A stretch of DNA of 64,000 nt from Stentor roeselii. Taxonomy: Eukaryota > Ciliophora > Heterotrichea > Heterotrichida > Stentoridae. The stretch covers positions 1 through 64,000 of the forward strand of contig RSEH01000266.1 of the NCBI GenBank assembly GCA_006503475.1, given 5' to 3'. The position numbers were made by a program, and so were the translations under genes. The notes under the pieces are model-generated. The model saw only the letters and a program-made list of their open reading frames with translations, ran no database searches and had not been told where the DNA came from. Numbering within the stretch: position 1 is the stretch's first letter; each line of letters begins with the position of its first letter. Of this stretch, positions 31,160-41,444 are shown piece by piece.

Positions 31160-32665
31160 ATGTCAGGCATCGCTAAAATTATTAAATCTACCAGTCAGGA
31201 TCGAATCAGCATGAAAAGAAGGAAACTAAGTAGAAATGAATCGACTGTGATGAAAGAAGTTCTTAGTCATTTATGCCCTGTTAAACCACCTACACATAAG
31301 ACCTCTCTAAAAAACTCATCCTATGAATTAAAGCCACTGATAACAATGACTCTTTCAACAACACACAAAAACAATTCAACCCTAGCAGGGACTTCAATGA
31401 CACGGAAAAGACTTTCTCAAGGCCTTGGAGGAATTCCAATAAACAGCTCACTTTTAAATCTAACCTGTTCGAAAAAAACCACTAAAACTGATTTCCCAAT
31501 GAAAGCAAAAGAAGCTCTTCTTCTCTACTCCCATGAACTGACTGGTTATGAACAAGCTGAAATTCTTGATTATTCAGAAGTTTTTTACTTAGGAAGCAAG
31601 TCTTCAAAACTTGTTCCTCGATTAGAATTAAGCAATTTCGGCTTTGATGACCAGAATTCAAACTTGAAACTAGGAAAAGGCGACCATGTCGCCTTTAGAT
31701 ATGAAGTTTTAAACCTTCTTGGAAAAGGCAGCTTTGGGCAGGTTTTTGAGTGTTTCGATCATAAAAGACTAGAAAAAGTCGCATTAAAAGTAATCCGAAA
31801 TAAAAAACGTTTCTTCCAACAGGCAGGTATCGAAGTTGCTTTATTATCCCGTCTTCGAGAAAAGGACCAAAACGATTTAAAGCCCGTTGTAAAGATGAAG
31901 AGTTACTTCTTATTCAGAAAGCACGTCTGCATTACTTTTGACCTTTGGAACCACAACTTATACGACCTGATCAGAGGAAACAAGCATCAAGGCCTGACAA
32001 TGGGACTCGTAAAGCGTTTTGTCCTTCAACTATTGGCAGGTCTTAACTACTTGAACACCCTGCAGATAATTCACTGTGACTTAAAACCAGAAAATATCCT
32101 TTTAAAGCACCCGACTCGTTCTGAAATCGTGATAATTGACTTCGGTTCAGCAACTTTCGACAATGAAAAAATTCACAGTTATATTCAAAGCAGGTTCTAC
32201 AGAGCTCCTGAAGTAATTCTAGGAATTCCTTATACCACCGCTATTGACATGTGGTCACTCGGGTGCATTGTTTTCGAACTACTCACTGGAAAACCTTTGT
32301 TTCCTGGAGAGTCTGAACATGACCAGCTTGTTTTGATCATTGAAATGCTTGGGCTTCCTTCAGCTGAATTACTTTTACAAGGTAGTAAAGTTCTTCAGTT
32401 TTTCGAATGTGAGTCTTGTGAACTTAAAGACCCTTGCGTGAAGAGTGTCGTGAAAGTCCCTGGTTCACGAAAGCTGGAAGACGTGCTTCAAATAAATAAT
32501 TCAGATTTGACTGACTTTATTAGAAGATGTCTTGACATGGACGCTAAGACTCGATTAACACCTTCACAAGCCATGAGTCATCCGTGGTTGTCACCGAGTT
32601 ACAAAGGCGTCCATTCAAGTTTAATGGAGAAAAAGTTCGGTAAAGTGAAGATAATTGTGAATTAG
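31160..32665 (+). CDS. DYRK-family protein kinase
   Basis: 501 aa. A DYRK-homology box at about 117-135 (KEALLLYSHELTGYEQAEI) precedes the kinase domain (about 180-475): GKGSFGQVF, VALKVI lysine, HCDLKPENILL catalytic loop, DFG, and an activation segment YIQSRFYRAPE holding the YxxSRFYR signature with the tyrosines that DYRKs autophosphorylate. HCD in place of HRD is usual for this family. The DH box and lack of a His-repeat favour the class II (DYRK2/Pom1-like) group, which acts on growth, polarity and cell-cycle targets. The N-terminus is basic and disordered. The ATG follows TTAATAATT. Confidence 0.93.
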   Translation: MSGIAKIIKSTSQDRISMKRRKLSRNESTVMKEVLSHLCPVKPPTHKTSLKNSSYELKPLITMTLSTTHKNNSTLAGTSMTRKRLSQGLGGIPINSSLLNLTCSKKTTKTDFPMKAKEALLLYSHELTGYEQAEILDYSEVFYLGSKSSKLVPRLELSNFGFDDQNSNLKLGKGDHVAFRYEVLNLLGKGSFGQVFECFDHKRLEKVALKVIRNKKRFFQQAGIEVALLSRLREKDQNDLKPVVKMKSYFLFRKHVCITFDLWNHNLYDLIRGNKHQGLTMGLVKRFVLQLLAGLNYLNTLQIIHCDLKPENILLKHPTRSEIVIIDFGSATFDNEKIHSYIQSRFYRAPEVILGIPYTTAIDMWSLGCIVFELLTGKPLFPGESEHDQLVLIIEMLGLPSAELLLQGSKVLQFFECESCELKDPCVKSVVKVPGSRKLEDVLQINNSDLTDFIRRCLDMDAKTRLTPSQAMSHPWLSPSYKGVHSSLMEKKFGKVKIIVN

Positions 32666-32685
32666 TCTTTATTTAATAATTAATA

Positions 32686-34134
32686 ATGAACCCGCTCGAG
32701 AAACTCAGCGAGTTTTTTTTTACTTTTATCGAATATGAACCAGTACTTGAACGTGCAAGAATCGCTTTAGCGACTCTTCTCGCTTTTGACCCTTACCTGG
32801 CTTTTAAAGAAATCGACCGCAGTGAGTCGGGATTTGTGACTGCTGATGATTTGTATGAGTTTTTTCATCAATGCTCAGTCAGGGTCGAGTTGAGATACGT
32901 CTTCGCATTGGTCAAGTGTTACAACTCGCATAGTGAAGGGAAGGTCTTCATCGCTGATTTCTTTAATATGGTCTTGCCTCATACGAAAAATAGTTTAAGG
33001 GAAGATGCGCTCACTCGACATGTAAAAGTTATGCAAGACCAAGTTTTAAATGCACTTTTAATTGTCTTTGGAATTGAATTTGAAATGTGGGAAAGAGTTG
33101 AAAGGATCAAGTTTGATATCGGGTCTCTTGAATTCGACCCTTGGAAGGTTTTTTGTAGTCTTGATGTCCCCAGGTCTGGGTTTTTAACACCCAGTAAGAT
33201 TAAGAGACTTTTGGATCGATTTGGCAGGGATGTTGAAGAGTTTTTGGTTGGAGCTGCTATTGCTAGGGTTGATAAGGATGGAGATTTTATGCTTTGCTTT
33301 GAAGAGTTTGCTTGGGGAATTGGAGCTTTGGCTTGTAAAAGTCTTCCTAATGATGTTAGAGGAGAGGGGAGTAAAGGAGAGGGTAGTAAAAGTAAGGGGA
33401 AAAAGGCTCAAGCGAAAAGAAACTCCAGCTCTTCCCAGCCCACCTCATTAAAACCCGATGATTCCAACGATTTAATCAAGACCATCTCAGAAGAAGAACC
33501 CATTTCAAAAGAAAGCAACCTACTGGGCCTATTCAAGATAATAATCGAAGTAGAATCCTCACTTGAAACCTCTCGTAAAAAACTACTAGACTGTCCAGAT
33601 TTCAACCTTTTTTCAATCCTAAAGCTTTTCGACCAGAACCTTTTAGGTTTTTCGACAGAATCAGACTTCTCCGAAGGCTTAGAAACCTTAAACATAAAGG
33701 CTTCAAAGGCAGAGGTTATCTTAATTTTCAAGCATTATTCCCTAAAATACTCAAAAAGACTCAAACATGAAGAACTCGAGAAAATTTTTCTTCCTTATCT
33801 CGAAACCAACATCTGGCCTGAGCAGCCTTTAGAAAAAGAAACTCTTTTGAAATTAAAAAGTTTTTTAGAAAAGGTAATTAGGGCTGAGGTGATCTACGAG
33901 AAATACCGACAACTGCTAAAAAAACAGAAAATCAGCGAAAAACAAACTTTTGGACTTTTGGGAAAAACTCAAGTTTCTGCTGAAGAGGTAAAAAAATTTG
34001 TACAGACCTGGAAGCGAGTCAATGAAAAAGAAGTCTCTTGGGTCATGGGCTTCTTTAAAAAAACTGTTTATGAAACTTTTACGGCTGATGAGTTCAGCCA
34101 AGAGTTTCTCCCGAAGCTTAAAAGTCGTCTGTAG
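32686..34134 (+). CDS. EF-hand calcium-binding protein
   Basis: 482 aa. One good EF-hand loop (DKDGDFMLCFEEF, about residues 195-207) and two weaker ones (IDRSESGFVTADDLYEF near 45-61, LDVPRSGFLTPSKI near 159-172) have the D-x-D/S-G-hydrophobic-x-x-E spacing. A lysine- and serine-rich linker (about 225-260) separates them from a helical C-terminal half with degenerate repeats of the same kind. Probably a cytosolic calcium sensor or cytoskeletal protein; the target is unknown. It lies 20 bp after the DYRK stop, and its own stop is 4 bp from the end of the opposing sorting-nexin gene. Confidence 0.8.
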   Translation: MNPLEKLSEFFFTFIEYEPVLERARIALATLLAFDPYLAFKEIDRSESGFVTADDLYEFFHQCSVRVELRYVFALVKCYNSHSEGKVFIADFFNMVLPHTKNSLREDALTRHVKVMQDQVLNALLIVFGIEFEMWERVERIKFDIGSLEFDPWKVFCSLDVPRSGFLTPSKIKRLLDRFGRDVEEFLVGAAIARVDKDGDFMLCFEEFAWGIGALACKSLPNDVRGEGSKGEGSKSKGKKAQAKRNSSSSQPTSLKPDDSNDLIKTISEEEPISKESNLLGLFKIIIEVESSLETSRKKLLDCPDFNLFSILKLFDQNLLGFSTESDFSEGLETLNIKASKAEVILIFKHYSLKYSKRLKHEELEKIFLPYLETNIWPEQPLEKETLLKLKSFLEKVIRAEVIYEKYRQLLKKQKISEKQTFGLLGKTQVSAEEVKKFVQTWKRVNEKEVSWVMGFFKKTVYETFTADEFSQEFLPKLKSRL

Positions 34135-34138
34135 TTTA

Positions 34139-35224
34139 TTAATTATTTTGAGTGAAACAGGAAATTGTAGATAAACTCAGACTTTCTAATGAGTCTTGAT
34201 AACGTTTTAACTTGTCGGTAGTCATTTGAGGAAGTGTCTTTGTTGTCAGGTGTAAGTAAAGGATTCGTAGAAGTAACTGCATGCTTTGTTCTTCACTTTC
34301 TAAGTCTTTTAGGTCTTCTGATGACTTGTTTTTTATGTTTTCGGTGTTTTTTAAGGAAAACATCGCGGATAATGGCCTTTTTCCTGTTTCAAGGATTTTT
34401 AAGTCGTCGGATTTTTTGAAGAGCTTTTTTTGGGTCTTTTCTAGTTGTTTTTCAAGGTCGAAAAACTTTTCGACTTCTTCGATTACTGATCGAAAAATAA
34501 AACATTCTCGAGTGGTCCAGTCCAGGATTTGCCCGAATGGATTTTTACCGCTACCGAAATGGTCTAAAGCATTCATAGGCTCTTCATCACTTCCAAGTTT
34601 CGACAAATAAAAATTCTCCATTTTTTCAAACTGTATAAAAAACATAACCTGATTATTCTGTATCTGTTCAAAAATCCCCGAAACCATTTTAATCTTCTTC
34701 TTCATGGCCTTCAGCTCAGCCAAACAAGTACAAAGATGTTCATATTGCCCTCTAATAATCAAAGAATCAAAAGAAACCTCCGGCAATTCTTTCAACTTGT
34801 ACATCATTTTCAAGTAAAGTTCTTTAAAATCCACTAAAACATTCTTCGAGTTTTCAATATAATTTTCCGGGCCCTTCAAGAAAAGCTGAATATCAGAACA
34901 AGCGAAAAGTTCAGGATTTGAAACACATTCTTCGATAAATTCTTGAAGAAACCTTGTTTTACGAGTCATGCTTTCTGGAGATATTGACCGAAGCAGGGAA
35001 AAGGATAGTTTCGGAAAGCTAGGAATTAAGAACCCGACCCATTTTTTCATCATTTGAGATCTGAGGTAAAGAAAATCTTGAGAACTTCTGAATTTTAAAA
35101 ATTCTGCCTGGTTTTCTCTAGTTGTTACTGAAAACAGCAGTTTTCTTGTGAATTTGTCGTCGACTTGTCCTTGTAAAGTGATGAGGACTGTGACTTTACT
35201 TTCGAGTAGCTCAAGATCTTCCAT
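34139..35224 (-). CDS. PX-domain sorting-nexin-like protein
   Basis: 361 aa. Residues about 8-118 fit a PX domain: FSVTTR, the phenylalanine/tyrosine core DFLYLRSQM, a proline-containing IPSFPK loop and a closing helix (RFLQEFIEEC) before LFLKGPE. PX domains bind phosphoinositides on endosomes. Residues about 125-350 are long amphipathic helices, consistent with a BAR-like dimer as in sorting nexins. The usual R-R-Y-S/N PI3P motif is not obvious, so lipid specificity is uncertain. The stop is 4 bp from the EF-hand gene on the other strand, so the 3' ends must overlap as antisense RNA. Confidence 0.8.
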   Translation of the reverse strand: MEDLELLESKVTVLITLQGQVDDKFTRKLLFSVTTRENQAEFLKFRSSQDFLYLRSQMMKKWVGFLIPSFPKLSFSLLRSISPESMTRKTRFLQEFIEECVSNPELFACSDIQLFLKGPENYIENSKNVLVDFKELYLKMMYKLKELPEVSFDSLIIRGQYEHLCTCLAELKAMKKKIKMVSGIFEQIQNNQVMFFIQFEKMENFYLSKLGSDEEPMNALDHFGSGKNPFGQILDWTTRECFIFRSVIEEVEKFFDLEKQLEKTQKKLFKKSDDLKILETGKRPLSAMFSLKNTENIKNKSSEDLKDLESEEQSMQLLLRILYLHLTTKTLPQMTTDKLKRYQDSLESLSLSTISCFTQNN

Positions 35225-35350
35225 TGTTAAGAGAGAATTATATGAAAAATATTATTTCAGAGAAAAATTTAGTGAATTGAAGATTTATTTAATTAGGTCA
35301 GATGATTTTGAATGATTAGTTAATTAGTAGTAATAACTGCTAAATGTACT

Positions 35351-36085
35351 TTATTTCAAGGATGAACTTATGCTCATTAGTCGATTCGAGTTCAGAGCTC
35401 CGTGATTCGTCATTGCAAAAGTAGTGACACTTGACCGAGAACGAAGCTCAGGAAGTTTAAAATCATTTTTTCCTATTTTTCCAGAAAATTTTGAATAGCC
35501 AAAATTTTTTACTGGACCTTTTCCGTCATTTTGACCTGTTCTTCGTGTGTTGCCTTCACTGAAGAACTTTGTGTAGTAGCTGCTATTGTATAAGTTAAAT
35601 TTATCCTTGTCTTCATTCTTTTTGTCGTCGGGGATTGAAAATCCGAAATGCGAAAATTCTGGGTCTTCATATCCGAGTGAGCAGGAACGAAATTTTACAC
35701 CTTTTATGAAACTTTCGTATTTTGCTGGGTAAAAAACGGGTTTCAATTCAGAAAAACCGAGTTGTTCAAATTTTTTGTTGATTTCTAAATTATTGATCAC
35801 CCTGTCAGATACTTTAGCAAACAACTCTTGAATAGCAAAAGGTTTCCTGTTATCCTCTAATCCCCCAGACTGTCCAGAAGACTTACCCTTAAAAGTCTTT
35901 TCTTCTCTAATAATCGGCAGTTTTTTCGTGTTATTTTTTTCTTTTCTGATTTTTACAGCAGAAAACTCTTTACTCTCCGCCATCCAACTGCTGATATCAA
36001 GTTCAGATTTTTGTGGAAAAGACTTACAAAAATTCCTATCTTCTCTCAAAAGAGCTTCGACTGATGATGTCTCATTTTGAGTCAT
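35351..36085 (-). CDS. Hypothetical disordered protein (244 aa)
   Basis: No family recognised. Rich in Lys, Ser, Asn and Phe, with no signal peptide or membrane segment. Short aromatic-containing stretches near 110-150 (LKPVFYPAKYESF, HFGFSIPDD) might be docking motifs. It starts 19 bp after the stop of the upstream REEP-like gene on the same strand, the tightest same-strand gap among the minus genes here. The ATG is preceded by TTAATCAATAAAG. Confidence 0.6.
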   Translation of the reverse strand: MTQNETSSVEALLREDRNFCKSFPQKSELDISSWMAESKEFSAVKIRKEKNNTKKLPIIREEKTFKGKSSGQSGGLEDNRKPFAIQELFAKVSDRVINNLEINKKFEQLGFSELKPVFYPAKYESFIKGVKFRSCSLGYEDPEFSHFGFSIPDDKKNEDKDKFNLYNSSYYTKFFSEGNTRRTGQNDGKGPVKNFGYSKFSGKIGKNDFKLPELRSRSSVTTFAMTNHGALNSNRLMSISSSLK

Positions 36086-36104
36086 TCTTTATTGATTAAA
36101 AGAT

Positions 36105-36566
36105 TTAATTAGAGGATGAAACCATTCGCTTCAAGTCTTTCATTAAATGACTGAAGATTAAGTTGTAAAGAATTAAGCCTCCTTTAGTGGCAGGTGCGCA
36201 GAGGGCTAATAAGAAAGTGGCTTTAATTGCGTAGAAGAAGGGAATGAACTGTAAAATTATTGGAAATATCTCGTCGATCACCTTGAGAAGACTGTAAACT
36301 ATCCAGTATGTCACCCAAAGCTTGTCGCTGGAGAAGTTTGGAGACGAGATGCTTAGCAATGTCCACCTTGCTGGAAAAACGAAGGTCAACAAGTCACATA
36401 TCAGGTTCTCAAAGACTCCTAAAATCATCAACGCGTATAAAATTCCCATCAAGTAAAGAACAGCTTGACCTGGCTTGATTTTTAATTTACGAGAGACTTC
36501 ACATGGAATTTTCCATCTCTTTGAGTTTCGGTACAATTCATCTAGACTTTCATTAAAAATATCCAT
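36105..36566 (-). CDS. REEP/Yop1 (TB2/DP1/HVA22) family membrane-shaping protein
   Basis: 153 aa. The core matches the family: paired hydrophobic hairpins about 33-60 and 85-120, and the conserved LWVTYWIVYSLLKVID and FFYAIKATFLLALCAP segments, the latter equivalent to the PFYYxLK...CMAP block of REEP5/Yop1. These proteins wedge into the outer leaflet to curve tubular endoplasmic reticulum. The length is close to the usual 150-190 residues. The N-terminal 25 residues are hydrophilic with an amphipathic character. Confidence 0.92.
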   Translation of the reverse strand: MDIFNESLDELYRNSKRWKIPCEVSRKLKIKPGQAVLYLMGILYALMILGVFENLICDLLTFVFPARWTLLSISSPNFSSDKLWVTYWIVYSLLKVIDEIFPIILQFIPFFYAIKATFLLALCAPATKGGLILYNLIFSHLMKDLKRMVSSSN

Positions 36567-36670
36567 GGTTTTTATATTTCGAAGTATTATGTCTCAACAC
36601 ACATTGAAAAATGCAATCCAAAAAAACATCATTCAATAAAATCTCTCTAAAATATCCTTAATTTAATTGA

Positions 36671-38248
36671 TTAGTTACCCTTAAACCCCTTGCTTTCAAT
36701 TCCTTTATATACACAAGAGTTTCCTCCAGTAGCGCTAATAACCGCAGGTTCCAAAGCCAATTTCCCGCCAGTGCTATCAATCTGGCTATTTTCACTACTC
36801 TGACTATCCTCATCGCTATGAATTCCATAAAGTTCATAACTCGAAATAACAATATTCTGATCCACTTCCGAGTCGCCACTGCTACTTTTTTTAAGTTCAA
36901 TTCTTTCCTCGACACTTTCCTGGACATGTGGAACCTGAGGGACTTTAACCTGTTTGATTTTTTTCTTATCAGAAGCAGGACTATTGAAGCGAAATTCTTT
37001 TTCTTTAGGCCTTGCGGGAGGGGTGCGATCGCCAACCCTTGGAGACGGTTTTCTTTTAACGCGTGAATTGGCAGTTGAAGGTCTTTCGTCTTTTTTTATT
37101 TTTGACGTTGATGTGGACCTGGGCCTCTTCATTTCAGGGTTCGGGGTCTTGTTTTTACCCTTTTTCACCTTTTTGTCGACACTCTTCCAGTCGGATACAC
37201 CTTCGGAGTAGTTTTTTACGTAAGAGTTCATCAGGTGGTGAAGTAAGGGACATGTCGAGGGTAGAAAGGAAGAACCGATTTCTAAAGCTCGCTTGTGCCA
37301 GATTCGAGCTTCTTGTTGTTGGATTTTGGAATTTTTTTCACCTAGAAGACGGATTTCGGTTGCTATGCAGAAATGGGATACTACTGTCATTAAGATCTTT
37401 TCGATCATTAGGTCACGGGTTAACTCGGCTTGTACACTTAGACTTGTTTTTAGTTCACATATTGTGAGAGGTTGGATGATCATCATATCTCCAATATTAT
37501 AGTTAAAAATCCAGTCATTATGTCTCTGAACTCCTAAAACAGTTCTCATATCAAACTTAGGAGCTTTCAATCCTCTAGACCTTTTATTCTTCAATTTGCT
37601 CAACAAAAACTCAAAAGTATGAACCGACTTAACAACAAGATCATGAAACTTGATATACTGAGGTTTTTCCATGATTTTTTTCTTCTGCAATTTCAAACTT
37701 TTCGACTTATGCCTAGCAATATGATCAGTACAAAGCATATAACACCCTGAAATAAACTGTTCACACTTCTTAATAGCGGCCTTTCCATGAATCAAGGCAT
37801 TTTCATGTTGTCCAAGTTGTGAAAGAATAGCACAGAGCTGAATATGACTTCTACACAAATACTTCTGCCTTTTCAACCTTTCCGGCAGTCCAATAGTTCC
37901 CTGAAGGTCCTGACAGTTCATAACTTTCTTGTTCTTTATGTTAAAAATGCATCCGTCGAGGTAAGAAGCGCATTCTCTTAAAAAGCCCTGTCTGTTTAAC
38001 ACCTACTTCTGGTAACAAAGACTCGTGTTGTGAATCGTCGCTAAGATGTAGTCAGTGTCAACAAGGCCGCCTTGAGTTGTGACGGCTTCTAAAAGTTTTT
38101 CGTTCTTGTTTAAAAACTCTAAGGCTTTGTCGTAATCTTCTTTTTCGATGCTTGTTAAAGCGTTGTCTGTGTTTTCTTGAAGGACTCTTGGAACCTCGCC
38201 TGAATTTTGGTTACTTTCGGATATTAGCTCTTCGAAACTTTCTTCCAT
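36671..38248 (-). CDS. TPR-like helical repeat protein (spliced)
   Basis: Spliced product is about 520 aa, joined through the 15-nt intron at 37992-38006. Without the join the second part has only a GTG start. Residues about 25-160 read as tetratricopeptide-like helix pairs (YDKALEFLNKNEKLLEA, TIHNTSLCYQKQGF, QYENAL-type QHENALIHGKAAI). A later pair near 285-310 contains EARIWHKRALEIG. The C-terminal 170 residues are basic then acidic, rich in Ser and Pro, and probably disordered. TPRs serve as protein scaffolds; the partner is unknown. Similar TPR proteins are common in ciliates. Confidence 0.75.
37992..38006 (-). other. 15-nt intron in TPR-like gene
   Basis: On the minus strand GTAGGTGTTAAACAG holds the in-frame TAG. 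Removing it joins CYQ-K to QGF in frame (phase 2). A is at position 10. Confidence 0.9.
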
Positions 38249-38917
38249 TTCTTTTAAACTATGAAGGGATTAAGAGGTTTTATTCGAAGATAGGTTTTGT
38301 TATTTTTTGGTGAGTTGGGAAAGGGTTTGATGATTTTTTGATGGAGTTGGAAGTTTAGAAGAATTGAAATGTTTGGAGTTTAGATTTGGTGATTTAGGTT
38401 AATGTCAGAGAATTGAAGAAGGATAAGGTTTTGGATTTTGTTTAAAAGTTTGTGAATTGGAATTAGTTCAGGGCTTTTTAAATTATTGGACTTTGTGAAG
38501 GAAACTTATTTCTAGTGGTTTAGAGATAAAATAATCGTGAGAAAAATTATTTATAAACAAATTTTATTAGAGAAAAATTTTGAATTTAGCTCAACAACTT
38601 TATCTCAACTACTTAATTTTAGGTTTATGCTAAATATAGAAAAGAAGGATCAATTTAAAATCTATCTTATTTTACTTAAACAATAAAAAAATGATCCAGC
38701 ATATCAGTTAAAATTTTATAAAACCATTAAAAAAGTCTTCTTCCAGATGCTAAAAAATCCAGAAAACCCTCATCAAGCCAAATAAAATCCTCTCAAAATT
38801 CTGATCCCTTTAACTTTCTAAAATCACCCAAACTTAAAAAACCAAAAAAATCTCTTCACTCAAAAAAAACTCAATCCAAATCTGCTAAATCAATTCTCAT
38901 AAAAAAATCATTTTAAA
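38249..38917. other. Divergent promoter region with strand switch
   Basis: The left part (to about 38520) is G/T-rich and C-poor. The right part (from about 38690) is C/A/T-rich and nearly G-free. Each half is G-poor on the sense strand of its own gene. No ORF is seen. Confidence 0.6.
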
Positions 38918-39667
38918 ATGAAACTTTCCTGTGAACGAAGTTCAAGTGTTTCAAGTTTCGTAAACCCCTTCAACGAGGGAGTATTAGCAGGTGAAGAAAC
39001 AGTATATCTAATAAGTGACCTAGGTGACGAAAAATGTTCAATGACAGAGACAAACCCACAAGTCCTTCCATTCTCAAACAAGTCTCAGTCACTAGACCTG
39101 AAAGACCTTTTCCTCTGGTTAGAATCAATAAAACTTGAAGAATACTACGAAGTCCTCGTCGAAGCCGGCTACGACAACTCACTTGCAATGACTCAACAAA
39201 TGAAAGGCCCGATGCCCATCCAAGACTCGGACTTATCAGCGATCGGGATACGCAAGTCAGGCCATCGAAGAAGAATTTTATGGAAACTCGAGGAAGACCT
39301 TCCTGAAAAGCACGGAAGGAAAAAGTCCTTCGGACTTTTTAGGTGTTGTGGGCATATCAAAGATGGAACTGGAGCCATTACAAGTGTTCCTGAACTTTCA
39401 CAGGTATTAGCTGATGTCGGACTTTCCTCGTATTTAGAAATGTTTCAAAGGACTGGATATGAAAGTTATGAAGTTATCATCGCACAGTCCTCTTCTAAGT
39501 TCGCTATGACTAAGGAAGTAATGACTTCTGAAATCGGCATTAAAGACCTCAGAAGTGTCAGGAAGTTCTTAGCTCGAGTCACAAGCGACGCAGTGACTTT
39601 TAAACAACCTGAGATTTTATATGAAGAAGGTAAAATCGGAGCTTGTGAGTTTTGTGTTGTATTATAA
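38918..39667 (+). CDS. Double SAM-domain protein with C-terminal CaaX box
   Basis: 249 aa. SAM domain 1 spans about 60-130 (LFLWLESIKLEEYYEVL ... DLSAIGIRKSGHRRRIL) and SAM domain 2 about 157-225 (LSQVLADVGLSSYLEMF ... SEIGIKDLRSVRKFL), both with the typical D-L-x-x-I-G-I turn. SAM domains mediate homo- or hetero-oligomers. The protein ends CEFCVVL: the last four residues fit a CaaX prenylation site with Leu at X, which would favour geranylgeranyl, and an extra Cys three residues earlier could be palmitoylated. It may therefore be a membrane-tethered SAM scaffold. The lipid anchor is inferred from sequence only. Confidence 0.85.
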   Translation: MKLSCERSSSVSSFVNPFNEGVLAGEETVYLISDLGDEKCSMTETNPQVLPFSNKSQSLDLKDLFLWLESIKLEEYYEVLVEAGYDNSLAMTQQMKGPMPIQDSDLSAIGIRKSGHRRRILWKLEEDLPEKHGRKKSFGLFRCCGHIKDGTGAITSVPELSQVLADVGLSSYLEMFQRTGYESYEVIIAQSSSKFAMTKEVMTSEIGIKDLRSVRKFLARVTSDAVTFKQPEILYEEGKIGACEFCVVL

Positions 39668-39760
39668 GCTATTAATTTAATAGCGAAAATATTCAAGAAA
39701 ACCATAAAAATCCCTTTTTTATTACCCCCCCATTTTACATCTTCTGATCACCATATTTAA

Positions 39761-41431
39761 ATGATTCGTCCCACTTCTGCATTGTCCCGTCACAAGGCAA
39801 GTCAACAAGTGATGGTGCCTTCAGGGCCCCGTCGAGAGCAGAGCCTTCCAAAGCTTCAAGATTTTATCGAAGACCGGGACTTCCTCGGCGCGTTAACCTT
39901 TCTAGAACTTCAAAGATCAGCAGCGCGTGATGAAAAACTGCTTCTTTGGTTGGCCTACTCGGCGTTCCACGCAGGAGAGTACAAAAAGTCAATCGACGCT
40001 TACAATGAACTGATGAAGATTCCTAACTACAACCAGGAGCTTCACGCTTATAAAAGCTGTTGTTACTACGCGCTTTGCCAATATGATGAGGCTTATGAAG
40101 AATGTACTAAATCATCTGAAAGTCCTTTGCAAATCCGCCTGATGTACCACATCGCACATAAGAGAGGAGATGAAAACACGATGCTTATTTTTCATAAGAA
40201 ACTTGGAGATATGATACCTGACCAACTCTGCTTGGCGGCTATTCATTATTTGAGAAGTCATTATGATGAAGCTAATGATTTGTATAAAAAACTACTGCTG
40301 GATAATAGGGAGTACAACGCACTTAATGTCTACGTCGCGTTGTGTTACTATAAGCTCGACTTCTTCGAAGTCTCGAATGAAATTTTGCAGGTTTATCTGT
40401 CGTCGAACCCGACAAGTATCACTGCAGTGAACTTGAAAGCTTGTAATCAGTTTCAGCTTTTTAATGGAAAGGCTGCTGAGCAGGAACTAAAAGTGCTGCA
40501 AAGCACTGCTGAAAGTGGAAATATTTTTAATGATTCTGACTTGTTAAGGCATAATCTGGTGGTTTTTAGAGGAGGGGAAAACGCTTTACAGGTCTTACCG
40601 CCGCTTATTGACATCATCCCTGAAGCCCGTTTAAACCTGATCATCTATCATTTAAAAAACGACTCAGTGCAGGAAGCTTATAAACTGATAAAAGACGTGG
40701 AACCAACAGTTCCACGTGAATACATCTTAAAAGCCGTTGTTCACGCAGTTTTAGGTCAAGAGACTGAAAATCGCGAACATATAAAACTCGCTCAGACTCT
40801 TTTTCAACTTGTTGGCGGAAGTGCCAGTGAATGTGACACGATTCCTGGAAGACAATGCATGGCCAGCTGTTTTTTCCTTCTTCAGCAGTTTGAAGATGTC
40901 CTGGTTTACTTGAAGTCTGTGAAGGCTTACTTCCCTAATGATGATGACTTTAATTGGAACTATGGAATCGCCTCAGCTGCTGCTGGAGAGTTTAAAGAAG
41001 CTGAAGAAGCACTGGGCGCTATTCAGGATGAAAGATTGAAAATTGATTATGTTTATATCAGCTGGCTTTGCAAGTGTTATATCATGAATGGAAAACCTAG
41101 CATGGCCTGGAGTGTTTATTTCAACATGGAGAACTCAAATGAAAGTTTTACCTTGTTACAGTTGATTGCTAATGATTGTTATAGAATGGGACAGTTTTAT
41201 TACTCGCTTAAAGCTTTTGATGTTTTGGAAAGACTTGACCCGGACCCTGAGTATTGGGAAGGAAAAAGAGGAGCAGCGGTTGGAGTACTTCAAATGGTTA
41301 TTGCGGGCAAGGAAAGTAAGGATAAACTTGTAGAAACTGTTGAGATTTTAAGGAATACTAACAACCCACAGGTTGAGTATATTGTTAGAGTTATCACGAA
41401 ATGGGCAAAGGATAACAATATCAAACTTTAG
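39761..41431 (+). CDS. IFT56: Intraflagellar transport protein IFT56 (TTC26/DYF-13)
   Basis: 556 aa, equal to the usual length (about 554) and colinear throughout with animal TTC26. Diagnostic blocks include [67 protein letters not shown], and [18 protein letters not shown]. The protein is built of TPR helices. IFT56 is a subunit of the IFT-B complex that carries selected cargo into cilia, notably motility proteins. This fits a ciliate with dense motile cilia. No intron was needed. The gene ends 13 bp from the opposing deacylase gene. Confidence 0.98.
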   Translation: MIRPTSALSRHKASQQVMVPSGPRREQSLPKLQDFIEDRDFLGALTFLELQRSAARDEKLLLWLAYSAFHAGEYKKSIDAYNELMKIPNYNQELHAYKSCCYYALCQYDEAYEECTKSSESPLQIRLMYHIAHKRGDENTMLIFHKKLGDMIPDQLCLAAIHYLRSHYDEANDLYKKLLLDNREYNALNVYVALCYYKLDFFEVSNEILQVYLSSNPTSITAVNLKACNQFQLFNGKAAEQELKVLQSTAESGNIFNDSDLLRHNLVVFRGGENALQVLPPLIDIIPEARLNLIIYHLKNDSVQEAYKLIKDVEPTVPREYILKAVVHAVLGQETENREHIKLAQTLFQLVGGSASECDTIPGRQCMASCFFLLQQFEDVLVYLKSVKAYFPNDDDFNWNYGIASAAAGEFKEAEEALGAIQDERLKIDYVYISWLCKCYIMNGKPSMAWSVYFNMENSNESFTLLQLIANDCYRMGQFYYSLKAFDVLERLDPDPEYWEGKRGAAVGVLQMVIAGKESKDKLVETVEILRNTNNPQVEYIVRVITKWAKDNNIKL

Positions 41432-41444
41432 TAATAGAATTTAA

